Below are positions 15,978 to 28,111 of a stretch of 64,000 nucleotides of DNA, piece after piece (within the stretch, counting starts at the first letter, position 1; every line of letters starts with the position of its first letter). Both the position numbers and the translations under genes were made by a program. The stretch covers positions 80,478 through 144,477 of the forward strand of contig MNXA01000049.1 in assembly GCA_001871195.1 (NCBI GenBank), given 5' to 3'. Under the pieces are notes generated by a model. It was not told the DNA's origin and searched no databases. It saw only the letters and a list, made by a program, of their open reading frames with translations. The DNA is from Zetaproteobacteria bacterium CG1_02_55_237 (GTDB taxonomy: Bacteria; Pseudomonadota; Zetaproteobacteria; Mariprofundales; Mariprofundaceae).

Positions 15978-17786
15978 ATGTTTGCCCGATTGCTGAAGTT
16001 TTTCGACATCCTGCGCCGTACCGTTGGCGCCATTCTGTTTCTGGCCCTGCTCGCCCTGCTTGGCGCTGCCCTTATCTCCAGCCGCCCGTCAGTACCGCAG
16101 GGCGCACTGCTCGTACTCAACCCGCAGGGCGAAATCGTTGAGGAGCTGAATACGCCCACCACCTTCCCGCCCGACTTTTCCGCTGCAAGCCAAACCCGGC
16201 TAAGTGATTTGCTGCGTGTACTGCGTGTCGCACGCAGCGATGAGCACATCAGCGGCATGCTGCTTGATGTGCAGGATATGGATCATATCTCGCTACCTGC
16301 CCTGCAATCACTGGATCGTGAAATTGATGCTTTCAGGAAGAGCGGCAAGAAGGTGATCGCCTACGCCGACCAATACTCGCAGACACAATACCACCTTGCG
16401 GCCCATGCCGATGAAGTCTGGTTGCATCCGATGGGCATGGTGCTGCTCACCGGCCTGTCCAGCTACAACAACTACTTCGCCGATGCATTGGAACGCATGC
16501 ATGTGAAAATTCATCTGTTCCGCGCAGGCAGCTACAAATCAGCAGCTGAACCGCTGGTACGCAACGATATGTCGGATGCGGCCAGAGAAGAAACAGAGTC
16601 CCTGCTGACTCAGCTCTGGCAGGTCTATAAGGCCGACATTGCCGCTGCCCGACCTATCACAGCCGAGGCCATTCAGAACATGCTGGATGACCCCAAATCG
16701 GCCATGGCGCAATACGCCGGCGATCCTGCGGCTCTGGCGCTGGGCACCCATCTGGTGGACCGGATCGGCACACGCAGCGACATGATGCATGCGCTGGATG
16801 CAATGCCTGAAGCCGGGGAGCCAAACCATGTAGAGCAGCCTAGTATCGAATTCAGGCAATACCTGCATGCCATCGGCGACGAACCTGCAGGGGATGGTGC
16901 CAAGGTTGGCATCCTGACTGCCAGCGGCATGCTCACCGACGGTCAGATTGCCAGCGGCGGTCTCAATGGCGACGACTTCAGCGAGCTGGTCGAAGCTGCT
17001 ATAGAAGACAACAGTATCAAAGCCGTTGTGCTGCGCATCGACAGCCCTGGCGGCAGCGTGCAGGCCTCGGAAACCATCCGCCATTCACTGCTCCGCCTGC
17101 AACAGAGCGGCAAACCTATTGTGGCCTCAATGGCCGGCATGGCCGCCTCCGGAGGCTACTGGATTGCCGCCGGAGCCGATGAGATTTGGGCGGCACCCAC
17201 CACCATCACCGGCTCCATCGGCGTATTCGGAGTGTTTCCTAATCTGGCCGGTGGGTTGGAGTCACTTGGCATCCATAGCGATGGCGTCGGCACGACCACC
17301 ATTGCCGGCGGCCTCAGGCCGGACCGCCCGCTGCCACAGGCCGTGGCCGATGTACTGCAGGCCGGCGTGGATCATGTGTATGGAAACTTTCTTGATATCG
17401 TATCCAAGGGGCGACACCTGGACCCGGGCAAGACCGCGGAACTGGCTGAAGGACGGGTATGGAGTGGTAGCGATGCCATGCAACTGGGTCTGGTCGATCA
17501 CCTCGGCGATCTGGATGAAGCCGTCGCAGCTGCGGCCAGACGCGCAGGAATGGAAGATGATTATGGCGTAAAGCGTATCCGTGCGAAGCAAGGCCTGAGC
17601 GAGATGCTGCTGGAAACCTTCCTTGGTGAGTCAGGTGTGCGGCAGGCTGGCATGCACATCCTTGCCTCGCTAACCGGTGGTTTGAGCGTCCACTTGCAGG
17701 ACACAGGAAACAGTGCAGGCAACTGGCTGCGCATGCTCAAATCCGAAGGCGGCATTTACGCCTATTGTGGCCTGTCCCCGCTCTGA
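15978..17786 (+). CDS. sppA: signal peptide peptidase SppA, long type
   Basis: A 602-residue membrane-anchored serine protease that degrades cleaved signal peptides. It is of the E. coli-like double-domain length. An N-terminal membrane segment (about 12-35) is followed by two crotonase-like halves. The catalytic Lys/Ser dyad is visible: lysine 187 in FRAGSYKSAAEP and serine 391 in MAASGGYWIAAGADE. The VLRIDSPGGSVQAS stretch precedes the serine. The start at 15978 is chosen because GGAGGCATGC lies just before it and the extra 13 upstream residues lack support. It is a single gene divergent from uppP. Confidence 0.94.
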   Translation: MFARLLKFFDILRRTVGAILFLALLALLGAALISSRPSVPQGALLVLNPQGEIVEELNTPTTFPPDFSAASQTRLSDLLRVLRVARSDEHISGMLLDVQDMDHISLPALQSLDREIDAFRKSGKKVIAYADQYSQTQYHLAAHADEVWLHPMGMVLLTGLSSYNNYFADALERMHVKIHLFRAGSYKSAAEPLVRNDMSDAAREETESLLTQLWQVYKADIAAARPITAEAIQNMLDDPKSAMAQYAGDPAALALGTHLVDRIGTRSDMMHALDAMPEAGEPNHVEQPSIEFRQYLHAIGDEPAGDGAKVGILTASGMLTDGQIASGGLNGDDFSELVEAAIEDNSIKAVVLRIDSPGGSVQASETIRHSLLRLQQSGKPIVASMAGMAASGGYWIAAGADEIWAAPTTITGSIGVFGVFPNLAGGLESLGIHSDGVGTTTIAGGLRPDRPLPQAVADVLQAGVDHVYGNFLDIVSKGRHLDPGKTAELAEGRVWSGSDAMQLGLVDHLGDLDEAVAAAARRAGMEDDYGVKRIRAKQGLSEMLLETFLGESGVRQAGMHILASLTGGLSVHLQDTGNSAGNWLRMLKSEGGIYAYCGLSPL

Positions 17787-17794
17787 TCTGTTTA

Positions 17795-18589
17795 TTACTT
17801 GCGTAAAAAGGGCAACAGCAGCAAATCCTTAAGGCTGTCGGAGCGACCCGACTGAAAATCAGGAAGGCCGATACGCATAGCGTCATGGCCATATTCCGGT
17901 TGAGCGACATAGCTGCCGAACAACCTGTCCCACAAGGACAGATTAAAGCCGTAATTACTGTTTGTTTCACTCACCAGAACGGAATGGTGTACCCGGTGCA
18001 TATCGGGGGTCACAAGCAAAGTACGCAGCATCGAGTCAAAGCGAAGCGGCAGGCGCACATTGCTGTGATTGAACATGGCCATCCCATTGAGCAGGATTTC
18101 AAATAACAACACAGCTATCGCCGGCGCGCCAAGCAGAGCCACCGCGCCCATCTTGATCAACATGGAAATCAGGATTTCAATGGGGTGAAATCTCAGCCCC
18201 GTACTCACATCGATCTCCTGATCGGCATGATGTACCCGATGCAACCGCCACAGGATCGGCACAGCATGAAACATCACATGCTGGGCATAAATCAGCAGAT
18301 CAAGCAGCAGCAAGGAAAGCAAGACCGCCACCCCTCCGCCAATACCCAGCCAGTGGAACAGCCCGAAACCCGCCTGCTCCGCCCAGATAGCAATACCCAG
18401 CGCACCGGTAGGCAGCAACAGCCGCACGAACACAATGTCCACCGCAACCAGCGCCAGATTGGCCGGCCAGCGACGATAGCCCAGTTGCAACTGGCGGCGT
18501 GGGAACAGCAACTGAAGCAGGGCCATTGCGGCTAGCACACCGACAAACACGGCCAAGCGGATCGTCGCATCGTTCATCGAATCATCCAT
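17795..18589 (-). CDS. fatty acid hydroxylase/sterol desaturase superfamily membrane protein
   Basis: A 264-residue membrane protein with the di-iron histidine pattern of the superfamily: HVMFH (around residue 88), WRLHRVHH, and the later HRVHHSV plus NYGFNLSLWDRLFGSY. Four or more hydrophobic helices surround these. Members hydroxylate or desaturate lipid chains, carotenoids or sterols, and the substrate cannot be read here. GGGAGGT lies 11 bases before the ATG. It ends 8 bases from the convergent sppA stop. Confidence 0.85.
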   Translation of the reverse strand: MDDSMNDATIRLAVFVGVLAAMALLQLLFPRRQLQLGYRRWPANLALVAVDIVFVRLLLPTGALGIAIWAEQAGFGLFHWLGIGGGVAVLLSLLLLDLLIYAQHVMFHAVPILWRLHRVHHADQEIDVSTGLRFHPIEILISMLIKMGAVALLGAPAIAVLLFEILLNGMAMFNHSNVRLPLRFDSMLRTLLVTPDMHRVHHSVLVSETNSNYGFNLSLWDRLFGSYVAQPEYGHDAMRIGLPDFQSGRSDSLKDLLLLPFLRK

Positions 18590-18656
18590 CCGCTCAGCTT
18601 ACCTCCCCCAAATCGTACGCGCACGGGAACAAAAGATTCCTGCCTCAAAAAGGAAC

Positions 18657-18680
18657 AGGCGGCTCCGTGAAGAGCCGCCT
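18657..18680. terminator. hairpin terminator after the DUF2892 gene
   Basis: A perfect AGGCGGCTC/GAGCCGCCT stem with a six-base loop. On the minus strand it is followed by GTTCCTTTTT, so it most likely ends the DUF2892 transcript before the fatty acid hydroxylase gene. Confidence 0.65.
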
Positions 18681-18716
18681 GCTTTGCAACCTGAGATAGG
18701 GGAGGGGGAAGATGTC

Positions 18717-18911
18717 TCAGGCTGCTGGTTTCTTGCAGGTGCTAATGCCAAGCAAGGGGTAAAGGGGACAGAAATTAATCAGGCCGGTGGCCAATGGCAC
18801 CACACCAATCCATGTCCATGGCGTACCGATTCCGGCTACCGCCAATCCGATAAGAACCAAGCCTGCAACTATCCTCAAAATCTTGTCTATTCTGCCGACA
18901 TTCGCTTTCAT
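18717..18911 (-). CDS. small DUF2892 membrane protein
   Basis: A 64-residue protein with two membrane segments, matching the DUF2892 (YgaP transmembrane-type) family. It has an N-terminal MKANVGRIDKILRI, a first helix GLVLIGLAVAG, and a second helix leading to GLINFCPLYPLLGISTCK. The conserved CPLY and C-terminal Cys fit the family. In other bacteria such domains are fused to or sit next to rhodaneses. No partner is adjacent here. GGGAGATGACAA precedes the ATG as ribosome binding site. Confidence 0.85.
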   Translation of the reverse strand: MKANVGRIDKILRIVAGLVLIGLAVAGIGTPWTWIGVVPLATGLINFCPLYPLLGISTCKKPAA

Positions 18912-19085
18912 TTGTCATCTCCCTAGTGTGTATTGTAGTTCATTTGAATGGTGAAGCATGCAGAATCACCACCACATATCAGGCAATGTAATACCCTGAC
19001 CTCATTGCTTCCGTAACAATGTCACACAGTAGCTAATCAAAAGATAGGCAATATGGGATGCCCTTATGGTAAAACCTTCCCTTGT

Positions 19086-19964
19086 CTAATTCCCGGCTTT
19101 GGATACGCGCACGCTGATGGTCAGATCACGCTTGTTATTCTGCTTCTGAAGGCCGAGCAGGACGGTGGAAAATTCATTGGCCGCACTATGGCTCGCGGCC
19201 AGGCTTACCCGCTCACCAAGCTTCACTGTCACCTCGGTTGCAGCCTCGGCCACCATGATTCGATTGCCATCCTGCGCCTGAGTCGTTTGCGGCTGGGTAT
19301 TGATGCGAAGCGGTGCATTGGTCACCACAAGCTGTTGGGTGTTACCCGTATTCGTTGCAACCTGCCTGAGCCAGGGACGGATACTCAAACGCACCTTATT
19401 GCCAGACAGCAGGGTGGCCTGCACATCGAAGCCACCTGTTACATCAAGGAATGCCACATTGCTTGCACTCACGATGCCGTGGGCTGTAAGATAATTGCGC
19501 ACGCTCTGCTGCACAGCGCGGATTTCGCCGGCCTCAATATGGCCGACTGCTCCGGAGGATGTGCGCAGCATAAAATCACGCCTGTTGCCACTCTGTTGTG
19601 AACTGGCATTTGCATCGAGTCGAACCCAGCCTCCCGGCAACACAGCCGTAATGGCTACGCCAGCATTACTGTTTTCCACCTGCTCGGACATCTCCACCTG
19701 TACAGCAAACTGCGTCGGTGCCCTATCCAATTGACGTAGCAGATCACGCACCTTTTCAATATGCGCTGCATCGTCACTGACAATGAGGATTCTTTGTGAA
19801 GGCAGTTGCGCGATACGCCCCTCGGCAGAAAGCTGACTCCGCGCCACAGCCACCGCTTCATCGAGCGGTAGGTACATCACATCTATCGTGGCTGTGTCTG
19901 CCCACCCCGCCCCACTATGCAACAACAGCATTGCTGCCAAGAGCAAGGAAAAGCGCAAGGGCAT
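19086..19964 (-). CDS. exported secretin-domain protein of small size
   Basis: A 292-residue exported protein. The start at 19964 (MPLRFSLLLAAMLLL) gives a normal signal peptide. Residues about 25-95 read as a secretin N-domain (YLPLDEAVAVARSQL, RILIVSDDAAHIEKVRDLLRQLDRAP). The rest has short beta strands with GHIEAGE and RLSIRPWL-like segments, resembling a reduced secretin beta domain. True secretins exceed 400 residues. It could be a pilotin-like partner, a stand-alone secretin-like protein, or a degenerate form. It lies four bases after the metal exporter gene and is probably cotranscribed. Confidence 0.6.
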   Translation of the reverse strand: MPLRFSLLLAAMLLLHSGAGWADTATIDVMYLPLDEAVAVARSQLSAEGRIAQLPSQRILIVSDDAAHIEKVRDLLRQLDRAPTQFAVQVEMSEQVENSNAGVAITAVLPGGWVRLDANASSQQSGNRRDFMLRTSSGAVGHIEAGEIRAVQQSVRNYLTAHGIVSASNVAFLDVTGGFDVQATLLSGNKVRLSIRPWLRQVATNTGNTQQLVVTNAPLRINTQPQTTQAQDGNRIMVAEAATEVTVKLGERVSLAASHSAANEFSTVLLGLQKQNNKRDLTISVRVSKAGN

Positions 19965-19968
19965 GTTA

Positions 19969-20925
19969 TTACTTGGTATCCGCGAACACAGCAATGCGCT
20001 CATCGATACTGGCCGGATCCTCATGAATAATCACCTCGGCATCGGGAAAGGCGGCCATGATTTCCGCCTCGACTTCATCGGAAATGGCATGTGCCTGGAT
20101 CAGGGTCAGATGATCGTCCATTTCCAGATGCAACTGGATAAACTGGGTTGCGCCGGATTTCCGGGTACGCAGATCGTGCATACCGCGCGTTTCCGGATGG
20201 CGGTGGACAATCTCCTTCACCTTCTGCCGGTCTTCCAGCGGCAGCTCCTTATCCATCAGGTGATCGAGCGATTCGCGCATGATTTCAATGGCGCTATAGA
20301 AGATATAGGCGGCAATACCGAGAGCGAAAAGTGGGTCGAATCCATGCCAGCCATATACAGCCAGCAAAAGGGCGACAATCACGCTACCGTTGATCAGCAA
20401 ATCGGTCTTGTAGTGCAGATGATCGGCCTTGATCGCCGTGGAGCCGCTCTTTTTGATGACATGGCTCTGGAACAGCACGAGTCCCAATGTGGCAACGATG
20501 GAGAAAATCATCACGGAGACACCGATGGTTGCCGAGAGAACCGGTTGCGGATGCAGGATTCGATTGACGGTTTCCAACACCAGAAACAGCGCCGAACCAC
20601 AGATAAAGGTGGCTTGGCCAAGGCCGGCGAGCGATTCCGCCTTACCATGACCAAAGCGATGTGCCTTGTCGGCCGGCTCCAGAGCATGACGTACTGCAAG
20701 CAGGTTGATAATTGAGGCCAATGCGTCGAGGCAGGAATCAATCAGCGTGGCAAAAAGACTGACAGAATCGGTCATCAGCCAGGCGACGAGCTTGGCAACA
20801 ATCAGCGTACAGGCCACACCCGTCGAGGCATAGGTGGCAAGGCGCATCAGGCGCGCGGTTTCAGGCGTGCTTTTGGCGGCTGGATTACTCAGGGTGGAAT
20901 CAGTTGCCTGATTTATCTCATTCAT
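19969..20925 (-). CDS. cation diffusion facilitator metal exporter
   Basis: A 318-residue CDF transporter (FieF type) exporting Fe2+, Zn2+ or similar ions in exchange for protons. It has six membrane helices and a cytoplasmic C-terminal domain. Site A ligands appear as the DxxxD of LIDSCLDALAS and the HxxxD of HYKTDLLIN, the tetrahedral DD-HD set of FieF. A HRFGHGKAESLAGL loop is typical. The C-terminal part has H-rich segments (VHRHPETRGMHDLRTR, QLHLEMDDHLTL). The start at MNEINQ is chosen over a 35-residue longer frame. The metal cannot be told apart from sequence alone. Confidence 0.88.
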   Translation of the reverse strand: MNEINQATDSTLSNPAAKSTPETARLMRLATYASTGVACTLIVAKLVAWLMTDSVSLFATLIDSCLDALASIINLLAVRHALEPADKAHRFGHGKAESLAGLGQATFICGSALFLVLETVNRILHPQPVLSATIGVSVMIFSIVATLGLVLFQSHVIKKSGSTAIKADHLHYKTDLLINGSVIVALLLAVYGWHGFDPLFALGIAAYIFYSAIEIMRESLDHLMDKELPLEDRQKVKEIVHRHPETRGMHDLRTRKSGATQFIQLHLEMDDHLTLIQAHAISDEVEAEIMAAFPDAEVIIHEDPASIDERIAVFADTK

Positions 20926-21080
20926 GCCAGCCATTCTGAAGCAGAGCCCCGGCGGAATAAAGGGGCAAGGGAGCAGAACACCCAAACAAAAACCGATGAA
21001 GGGGATGATCCGGGCATGCAACTCAAGCACACCACCATTTTCAACGATAAAATGGCCGCCGGAAAATAATCAGTGCTTGC

Positions 21081-22508
<1,428 letters not shown>

Positions 22509-22567
22509 TCAGTTGTGGCTGAAATGTGCCGAATTCCAGTCTGAAGCTTCGGCATGAACTGTTCTCG

Positions 22568-25204
22568 CTAAGGTTGTGAAAACAGGTTTGCCAACGATGG
22601 CCAGCGGCCACTGAGCGCAGTTTCATGCTGAATATCACCCTGACGCACATCCAAACTGCCACTGATATCACCCATCGGGCTAACCATCGCTTCCCCATTC
22701 GCCGACAACTTCCTATTTATAAATTTCAGCCGTCTGAGTTGCAGGCCCGTGTCGCTGATATTGAAACGGGTTGAAATTCGATCAAACCCTTCCCCGGCAT
22801 CGCCTTCCAGCTTCGCCGCTGCTTCATTTTTCCACTGAACCAGATGCGCCGCTCTGGCCTCTTTCCAACGCCCTTGATGGATCTCGATATCCCCATTTCC
22901 TCTCCAGCCGCTAGCCTCTACCCCTTTCAGCCCCAGAGGCAGGGTGCCGCTGAATGCTGAATTCAGAAAGGCAAGGCCATCCATTTTCGCACCCACCACA
23001 TCTGCAAGCCCTTCCAGCTTGTTCAGATTTACACCAGCCATACCTGCACGGCCGGAAAAACGAACACCGCCGGAGACGCCTTCAAGAAGCATATTGCGAC
23101 TCTGCACAGACCCATCGGCCAACTTGCCGCGAACATGGTCCAGCTCAATCCTTCCTTTGCGGGCAAGATAGCCGCCCTGCATACCTTTCCAGATATTACC
23201 GTTCCATTGCACATCCGTTTGCCGGAAGCGTCCTTTTATGTCCGAATTACCAAGCCAGGCAGGCAGTGATGCTTCAGGCAACCAGGCAAATGAAGAGCGA
23301 CTGATATTCAACTTGCCCTTCAGGCTGGAAAGATTCACATCTGCATCAAAATCGGCAAAAGACGAACCATGTTGCCAGTTCATTTGCTTTGTCAGCACCT
23401 TGCCATGGCGCAAGCTGATATCCCCGCTCCACATCTCTCCATCCCGCCCGAAACCTTTCAGATGCAGGCTTCCATTAGCCGCCCCAAGCCATTGCCGCAT
23501 ACCTGCATCGCTGGACAGAGCAACATGCTCAAGCCCACCTTCCAGCATCCCCTTCCAGCCGCTTAATTCTCCAGGCAACACCACGCCCTGCGATTTCAGA
23601 CTGCTCAAGTCCACCAGAGCACCGGCAAAGGATAGGTCCGGAACCTTGTCCGATAACATCAGCTTCATTTTGCCAACCCGGCTCTCGCCAAGTTGCAGAT
23701 CGCTGACCTCCAGTCGAGATTGCCCCTCATACCGCCTGTAGTTGCCATCCATCGCGGCAGCAAGACCCGAAGGTTTTGCAAAGCTCTTTCCATAGGCGAT
23801 GGATGCCTCAGCTGCATCCAGGGAAAACTGCAGCGTGGACTGATCAGCAACTGACTCCCACTCCATAGAACCGCTCAGCACACCTTTCCCGCTTACCTTG
23901 TCGCCCTTGCCCGAATTCACCACAAGACCCGATTGCTTCAAAAGGATATCGCCAAGCGGCGACCAAGTGTCATCCAGCCTGTTCAGGCGCACCGTAACAT
24001 TCAGCTTCTCACCAAGCTGCTGCAGTTGGGACACCTCAATAGAGCCCTTCCCGCCCGCCGGTTGGATATAGGCATGCTTAAGCCGGAAATAATTCAGTGC
24101 GTCCATGTGTAGATCGCCAAACTCAATCATCGTGTCCGGCAGCCCGACTGAAGCCCACTTCATATTCCGCAGGCCAAGCTTGCCATCAAGTCGCCAGCCC
24201 TGTTTTTCCTGCTTGAGATCAACCCGCCCATCGAGCTTGCCGCTAAGTGGAACATCGATGGCCAGCGCCTTGAGAATAAGAGCTGGATTAGCCCCTTGGG
24301 TATCGATCCCCACCTGGCAAGGCTGTTTCGATTCACACCCTCCGAGCAGAACCAATCGGGTTTTATCACCAAAGCGCACAAAGGCATCATGCAGCTGGAA
24401 ATCATCCGACGAGTACCCGATCGCCTTGCCTCGCCAGGAAAGCTCGGGTAATTCGCCATGCTCATCCCGCGTCAGTAAATTACCGAACCACTGCCACTCG
24501 CCCCCATCCTCGAGACTGAAGGTGAGCGATGCATCGAGCAGATCGTAATGCAGTGAAGGTAGCGGCAGGCCATGCAGCTGATCTATACGCAATTGTGTGG
24601 CTGATATCCGGCCAAACACCTTGTCTTCACCGGCGTTAAACGAGCGTATATAGCCCTGGCTGGAAAAATCGCCCCCGGCATAACGGCTCTGCAATTCCCA
24701 CGTTGTCTGTTGTTCGCGCTCAATGCGACGCACGGTGGCAGCCACTTCGTCGGCTACAACCACATCGCGCAACAGAATCTGGCCCTGCCGAAAGCTGAAA
24801 ATAGCGGTGTCCTGCAACAAACGAACGGCAACAGGCATTGCAAACAGCTGTTTGGGAGGAATGGCCTTATCCAGATGCAACACAGGATGCACCATATCAA
24901 TGGCAGTGAGACGCAGCTCACCAAAGAGCAAAGCCCATGGAGAAATATCGAAACGCACGACATCGGCAGCAAGCCACCAGTCGCCGTCTCCATCTATACG
25001 CAACTTGGCAAGCTTCAGGCTAACACCATGCTGTAAACTCAGCCTGGCCTTTTCGCCATGCACTGTCCGACCGGTCGTCTGCTCAAGCTGGGTTATCACC
25101 CGCTGATGCAAAGCCTCATCATCAAGACGAATGAAAACAATCAGAAAAGCGGCAAGCGACAACAGCAGTGCGCTGATGATCCCTCTGCGCACCCACTGCC
25201 GCAT
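22568..25204 (-). CDS. large AsmA-like envelope protein
   Basis: An 878-residue protein with one N-terminal membrane helix (RGIISALLLSLAAFLIVFI) followed by an AsmA N-terminal-like start (QLEQTTGRTVHGEKARLSL, then repeated beta strands with ID/FD/LD ends). It continues as a long run of short beta strands and ends with an AsmA C-terminal-like region (GNGDIEIHQGRWKEA, FDRISTRFNISDTGLQLRRL, MGDISGSLDVRQG). Proteins of this group form long periplasmic hydrophobic grooves that bridge inner and outer membranes for phospholipid transport. The role is inferred from fold type. It lies seven bases upstream of gatB's end, in the same direction. Confidence 0.75.
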   Translation of the reverse strand: MRQWVRRGIISALLLSLAAFLIVFIRLDDEALHQRVITQLEQTTGRTVHGEKARLSLQHGVSLKLAKLRIDGDGDWWLAADVVRFDISPWALLFGELRLTAIDMVHPVLHLDKAIPPKQLFAMPVAVRLLQDTAIFSFRQGQILLRDVVVADEVAATVRRIEREQQTTWELQSRYAGGDFSSQGYIRSFNAGEDKVFGRISATQLRIDQLHGLPLPSLHYDLLDASLTFSLEDGGEWQWFGNLLTRDEHGELPELSWRGKAIGYSSDDFQLHDAFVRFGDKTRLVLLGGCESKQPCQVGIDTQGANPALILKALAIDVPLSGKLDGRVDLKQEKQGWRLDGKLGLRNMKWASVGLPDTMIEFGDLHMDALNYFRLKHAYIQPAGGKGSIEVSQLQQLGEKLNVTVRLNRLDDTWSPLGDILLKQSGLVVNSGKGDKVSGKGVLSGSMEWESVADQSTLQFSLDAAEASIAYGKSFAKPSGLAAAMDGNYRRYEGQSRLEVSDLQLGESRVGKMKLMLSDKVPDLSFAGALVDLSSLKSQGVVLPGELSGWKGMLEGGLEHVALSSDAGMRQWLGAANGSLHLKGFGRDGEMWSGDISLRHGKVLTKQMNWQHGSSFADFDADVNLSSLKGKLNISRSSFAWLPEASLPAWLGNSDIKGRFRQTDVQWNGNIWKGMQGGYLARKGRIELDHVRGKLADGSVQSRNMLLEGVSGGVRFSGRAGMAGVNLNKLEGLADVVGAKMDGLAFLNSAFSGTLPLGLKGVEASGWRGNGDIEIHQGRWKEARAAHLVQWKNEAAAKLEGDAGEGFDRISTRFNISDTGLQLRRLKFINRKLSANGEAMVSPMGDISGSLDVRQGDIQHETALSGRWPSLANLFSQP

Positions 25205-25211
25205 TAGACTC

Positions 25212-26642
25212 TCACCCCTTGAGCAGGTCTTGTAGCCGCTGATTGACCATGCCCGGATTGGCCTGACCCTTCGATGCCTTCATGACCTGCCCGACAAAGA
25301 AGCCGAACAATTTGTCTTTACCTGCACGGAATTGCTCAAGCTGGCCGGGATTATCGGCCATGATCTGGAGAATCAGCGTGTCGATCGCACCGCTGTCACT
25401 GACCTGTTTCAAGCCCTTGGATTCGATAACCGCATCGGCAGATTCACCCGTAGCCATCATCGCATCAAGTACATCCTTGGCAATCTTGCCGGAAATCGTG
25501 TTGTCGGCGATACGATCCAGTAAGCCTGCCAAATCCTGCGCCGACACCGGGGAATCGGCGATATCCTTGCCCTGCTCCTTGAGGCGGCCAAGCAGCTCAT
25601 TGGCCATCCAGTTGGCACAACGTTTGGGATCGGAAGGATGCGCCGCCACCAGCGACTCATACCAGCCGGCCAAATCAAGCGTCTGGCTGAGCACATCGGC
25701 ATCGTAGCTGGACAGACCGAACTCCGATTCAAAACGCTCGCGTAGCTGGCCGGGCAATTCCGGCATGCCGGCGCGGATCCCATCCACTTCCTCCTGCGAG
25801 ATGCGTAGCGGCGGCAGATCAGGTTCCGGGAAATAACGGTAATCGTGCGCCTCTTCCTTGCTGCGCATCGAACGACTCTCACCCTTGGCTGAATCGAACA
25901 GACGGGTTTCCTGCACCACCTGACCACCGTCTTCAATCAGCTCAATCTGGCGCGCCACTTCGTAATCAATGGCCTGTTTGATGAAGCGGAAGGAGTTGAG
26001 GTTCTTCAGCTCGGCACGTGTCCCCAGCGCTTCGCCAAATCGACGTACCGACACATTGGCATCGCAGCGGAACTGTCCCTTTTCCATATCAGCACCCGAA
26101 ACATCAAGAAAGCGAACCAGTTGATGCAGTTGCTTGAGATAGGCCACGGCCTCATCGGCCGAACGCATATCAGGCTCGGAAACGATTTCCATCAGAGGTA
26201 CGCCACTGCGGTTCAGGTCGATGTGTGACACTCCGTCCAGCCCCTCATGCATGGACTTGCCGGCATCCTCTTCAATATGGATGCGCGTGATACCGATGCG
26301 CTTCTCGCCATCGGCAACAGGGATATCAAGATAGCCATGCTCGACGATAGGCAGCGGGAACTGGCTGATCTGGTAGCCCTTGGGGAGATCTGGATAGAAG
26401 TAATTCTTGCGATCGAATTTCGATTCGAGATTGATCGTGGCATTGATCGCCAGGCCGGTCAGCACGCTCTTGCGCGCCACTTCCATATTCAGCACCGGGA
26501 GCTGGCCGGGCATGCCAAGACACACCGGACAGGTCTGGGTATTGGGTTCTGCGCCAAAGGCCGTGGAGCAACCGCAGAATGCTTTGGTATTGGTGTTGAC
26601 CTGAACATGCACTTCCAGGCCGATGACTGTTTCCCAGTTCAT
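25212..26642 (-). CDS. gatB: aspartyl/glutamyl-tRNA amidotransferase subunit B
   Basis: A 476-residue subunit that phosphorylates and amidates Glu (or Asp) on misacylated tRNA. It begins [17 protein letters not shown], and the N-terminal lobe carries the CGCSTAFG cysteines and [10 protein letters not shown], a zinc-binding set. The family block [18 protein letters not shown] is present. The C-terminal YqeY-like domain ends [13 protein letters not shown]. Its ATG overlaps the gatA stop (four bases). Confidence 0.96.
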   Translation of the reverse strand: MNWETVIGLEVHVQVNTNTKAFCGCSTAFGAEPNTQTCPVCLGMPGQLPVLNMEVARKSVLTGLAINATINLESKFDRKNYFYPDLPKGYQISQFPLPIVEHGYLDIPVADGEKRIGITRIHIEEDAGKSMHEGLDGVSHIDLNRSGVPLMEIVSEPDMRSADEAVAYLKQLHQLVRFLDVSGADMEKGQFRCDANVSVRRFGEALGTRAELKNLNSFRFIKQAIDYEVARQIELIEDGGQVVQETRLFDSAKGESRSMRSKEEAHDYRYFPEPDLPPLRISQEEVDGIRAGMPELPGQLRERFESEFGLSSYDADVLSQTLDLAGWYESLVAAHPSDPKRCANWMANELLGRLKEQGKDIADSPVSAQDLAGLLDRIADNTISGKIAKDVLDAMMATGESADAVIESKGLKQVSDSGAIDTLILQIMADNPGQLEQFRAGKDKLFGFFVGQVMKASKGQANPGMVNQRLQDLLKG

Positions 26643-28108
26643 GACTCACCTCCAAAGGCTGCTGGAGCTTTTGTCGTCCAGTCCGTCGCTCCTTCATATG
26701 CACTGGCAGCACTCAGCAATACATCCTCACGCCAGGCCGGAGCAATCCACTGCAGTCCAACCGGCAGATCCTCAACAAAGCCGCATGGCTGACTCATACC
26801 GGGAAGACCGGCGAGATTCAGCGCAATGGTGAAGATATCGGAGAGGTACATGGTAATCGGGTCATCGGTCTTCTCGCCGATTTTAAAGGCCGGAATCGGA
26901 CTGGTCGGCGTGGCAATAATATCCACCTTCTCAAAAGCATCGAGGAAGTCCTGACGAATCAGGGTGCGTACCTGCTGCGCTTTCAGGTAGTAGGCATCGT
27001 AGTAGCCGGATGACAGGGCAAAGGTGCCGGTCAGGATGCGGCGTTTGACCTCCGAGCCAAAGCCTTCATCACGACTGCGGGTGTACATATCCACAAGGTC
27101 TTGCGGATTCTCGCAGCGCTTGCCGAAACGTACACCGTCATAGCGGGAGAGATTGGCCGAAGCCTCGGATGGCGCGATCACATAATAAGCCGCCACCGCA
27201 TACTTGGTGTGCGGCAGGGAGATATCGACAATCTCAGCACCCAGCTCAACACACTTGGCCAGGGCTGCCTCGACAGCAGCGCGCACGCCCGCATCCATAC
27301 CATCGACGAAATACTCTTTCGGCTTGCCGATCTTCAGGCCCTTCATGTCCACGCTATCGCAGGCGGCCAGCCAGTCGATCTCGGGTGCATTGACCACCGA
27401 CGTGGAATCCCCGGAATCATGGCCGCACAGAATGGCGGAAATCATGGCCGTATCGCGCACTGTGCGCGTCATCGGGCCTGCCTGATCGAGCGAGGAAGCA
27501 AAAGCAATAATGCCGCGCCGCGACACTCGCCCATAGGTCGGTTTCAGGCCCGTGATACCACACACGGCCGCCGGCTGGCGAATCGAACCGCCGGTATCAG
27601 TCCCCAATGCTGCCGGCACCAAACCGCCAGCCACGGCCGAAGCCGAACCACCGGAGGAACCGCCTGGAATACGCTCAACATCCCACGGGTTACGGCATGG
27701 TCCGAAGGCACTGGTCTCTGTGGACGAACCCATGGCGAACTCGTCCATATTGGTTTTGCCCACCAGAATCGCGCCGGCGTTCTTCAGACGGGTAATGACA
27801 TGTGCATCATAGGGCGCGTGAAAACCTTTCAGGATATTCGAACAGCAGGTTGTCGGCCCGTCCTGCGTGCAGAATATATCCTTAACGGCAATCGGCAGAC
27901 CTTCAAGCGGGCGCGCGCCATGTTTGGCACGATGCGCATCAGAAGCCTTGGCCTGATCGATGATATGCTTGTGATCCACATCCACGAAGGCATTAAGCTC
28001 GCCGTTATGGGCATCGATGCGGTCAAGATAGCGCTGGGCAAGCTCGACGGCGGTGGTTTCACCGGCATCAAGCTGTGATTTCAAATCGGAAAGGGAAGAG
28101 AATGGCAT
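26639..28108 (-). CDS. gatA: aspartyl/glutamyl-tRNA amidotransferase subunit A
   Basis: A 489-residue amidase-signature glutaminase that frees ammonia from glutamine for GatB. The Ser-cisSer-Lys triad is present: Lys76 in LPIAVKDIF, the cis-serine in [15 protein letters not shown] (about 151-152), and nucleophile Ser175 in [12 protein letters not shown]. Order gatC-gatA-gatB with short spacing forms one operon. Presence of GatCAB means Gln-tRNA or Asn-tRNA, or both, is made by the indirect route. Confidence 0.97.
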   Translation of the reverse strand: MPFSSLSDLKSQLDAGETTAVELAQRYLDRIDAHNGELNAFVDVDHKHIIDQAKASDAHRAKHGARPLEGLPIAVKDIFCTQDGPTTCCSNILKGFHAPYDAHVITRLKNAGAILVGKTNMDEFAMGSSTETSAFGPCRNPWDVERIPGGSSGGSASAVAGGLVPAALGTDTGGSIRQPAAVCGITGLKPTYGRVSRRGIIAFASSLDQAGPMTRTVRDTAMISAILCGHDSGDSTSVVNAPEIDWLAACDSVDMKGLKIGKPKEYFVDGMDAGVRAAVEAALAKCVELGAEIVDISLPHTKYAVAAYYVIAPSEASANLSRYDGVRFGKRCENPQDLVDMYTRSRDEGFGSEVKRRILTGTFALSSGYYDAYYLKAQQVRTLIRQDFLDAFEKVDIIATPTSPIPAFKIGEKTDDPITMYLSDIFTIALNLAGLPGMSQPCGFVEDLPVGLQWIAPAWREDVLLSAASAYEGATDWTTKAPAAFGGES

Positions 28109-28111
28109 GGC

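Noticed and set aside
26247..26792. 181-codon + strand frame opposite gatB/gatA
   Set aside because: Shadow frame over two well-identified overlapping genes.
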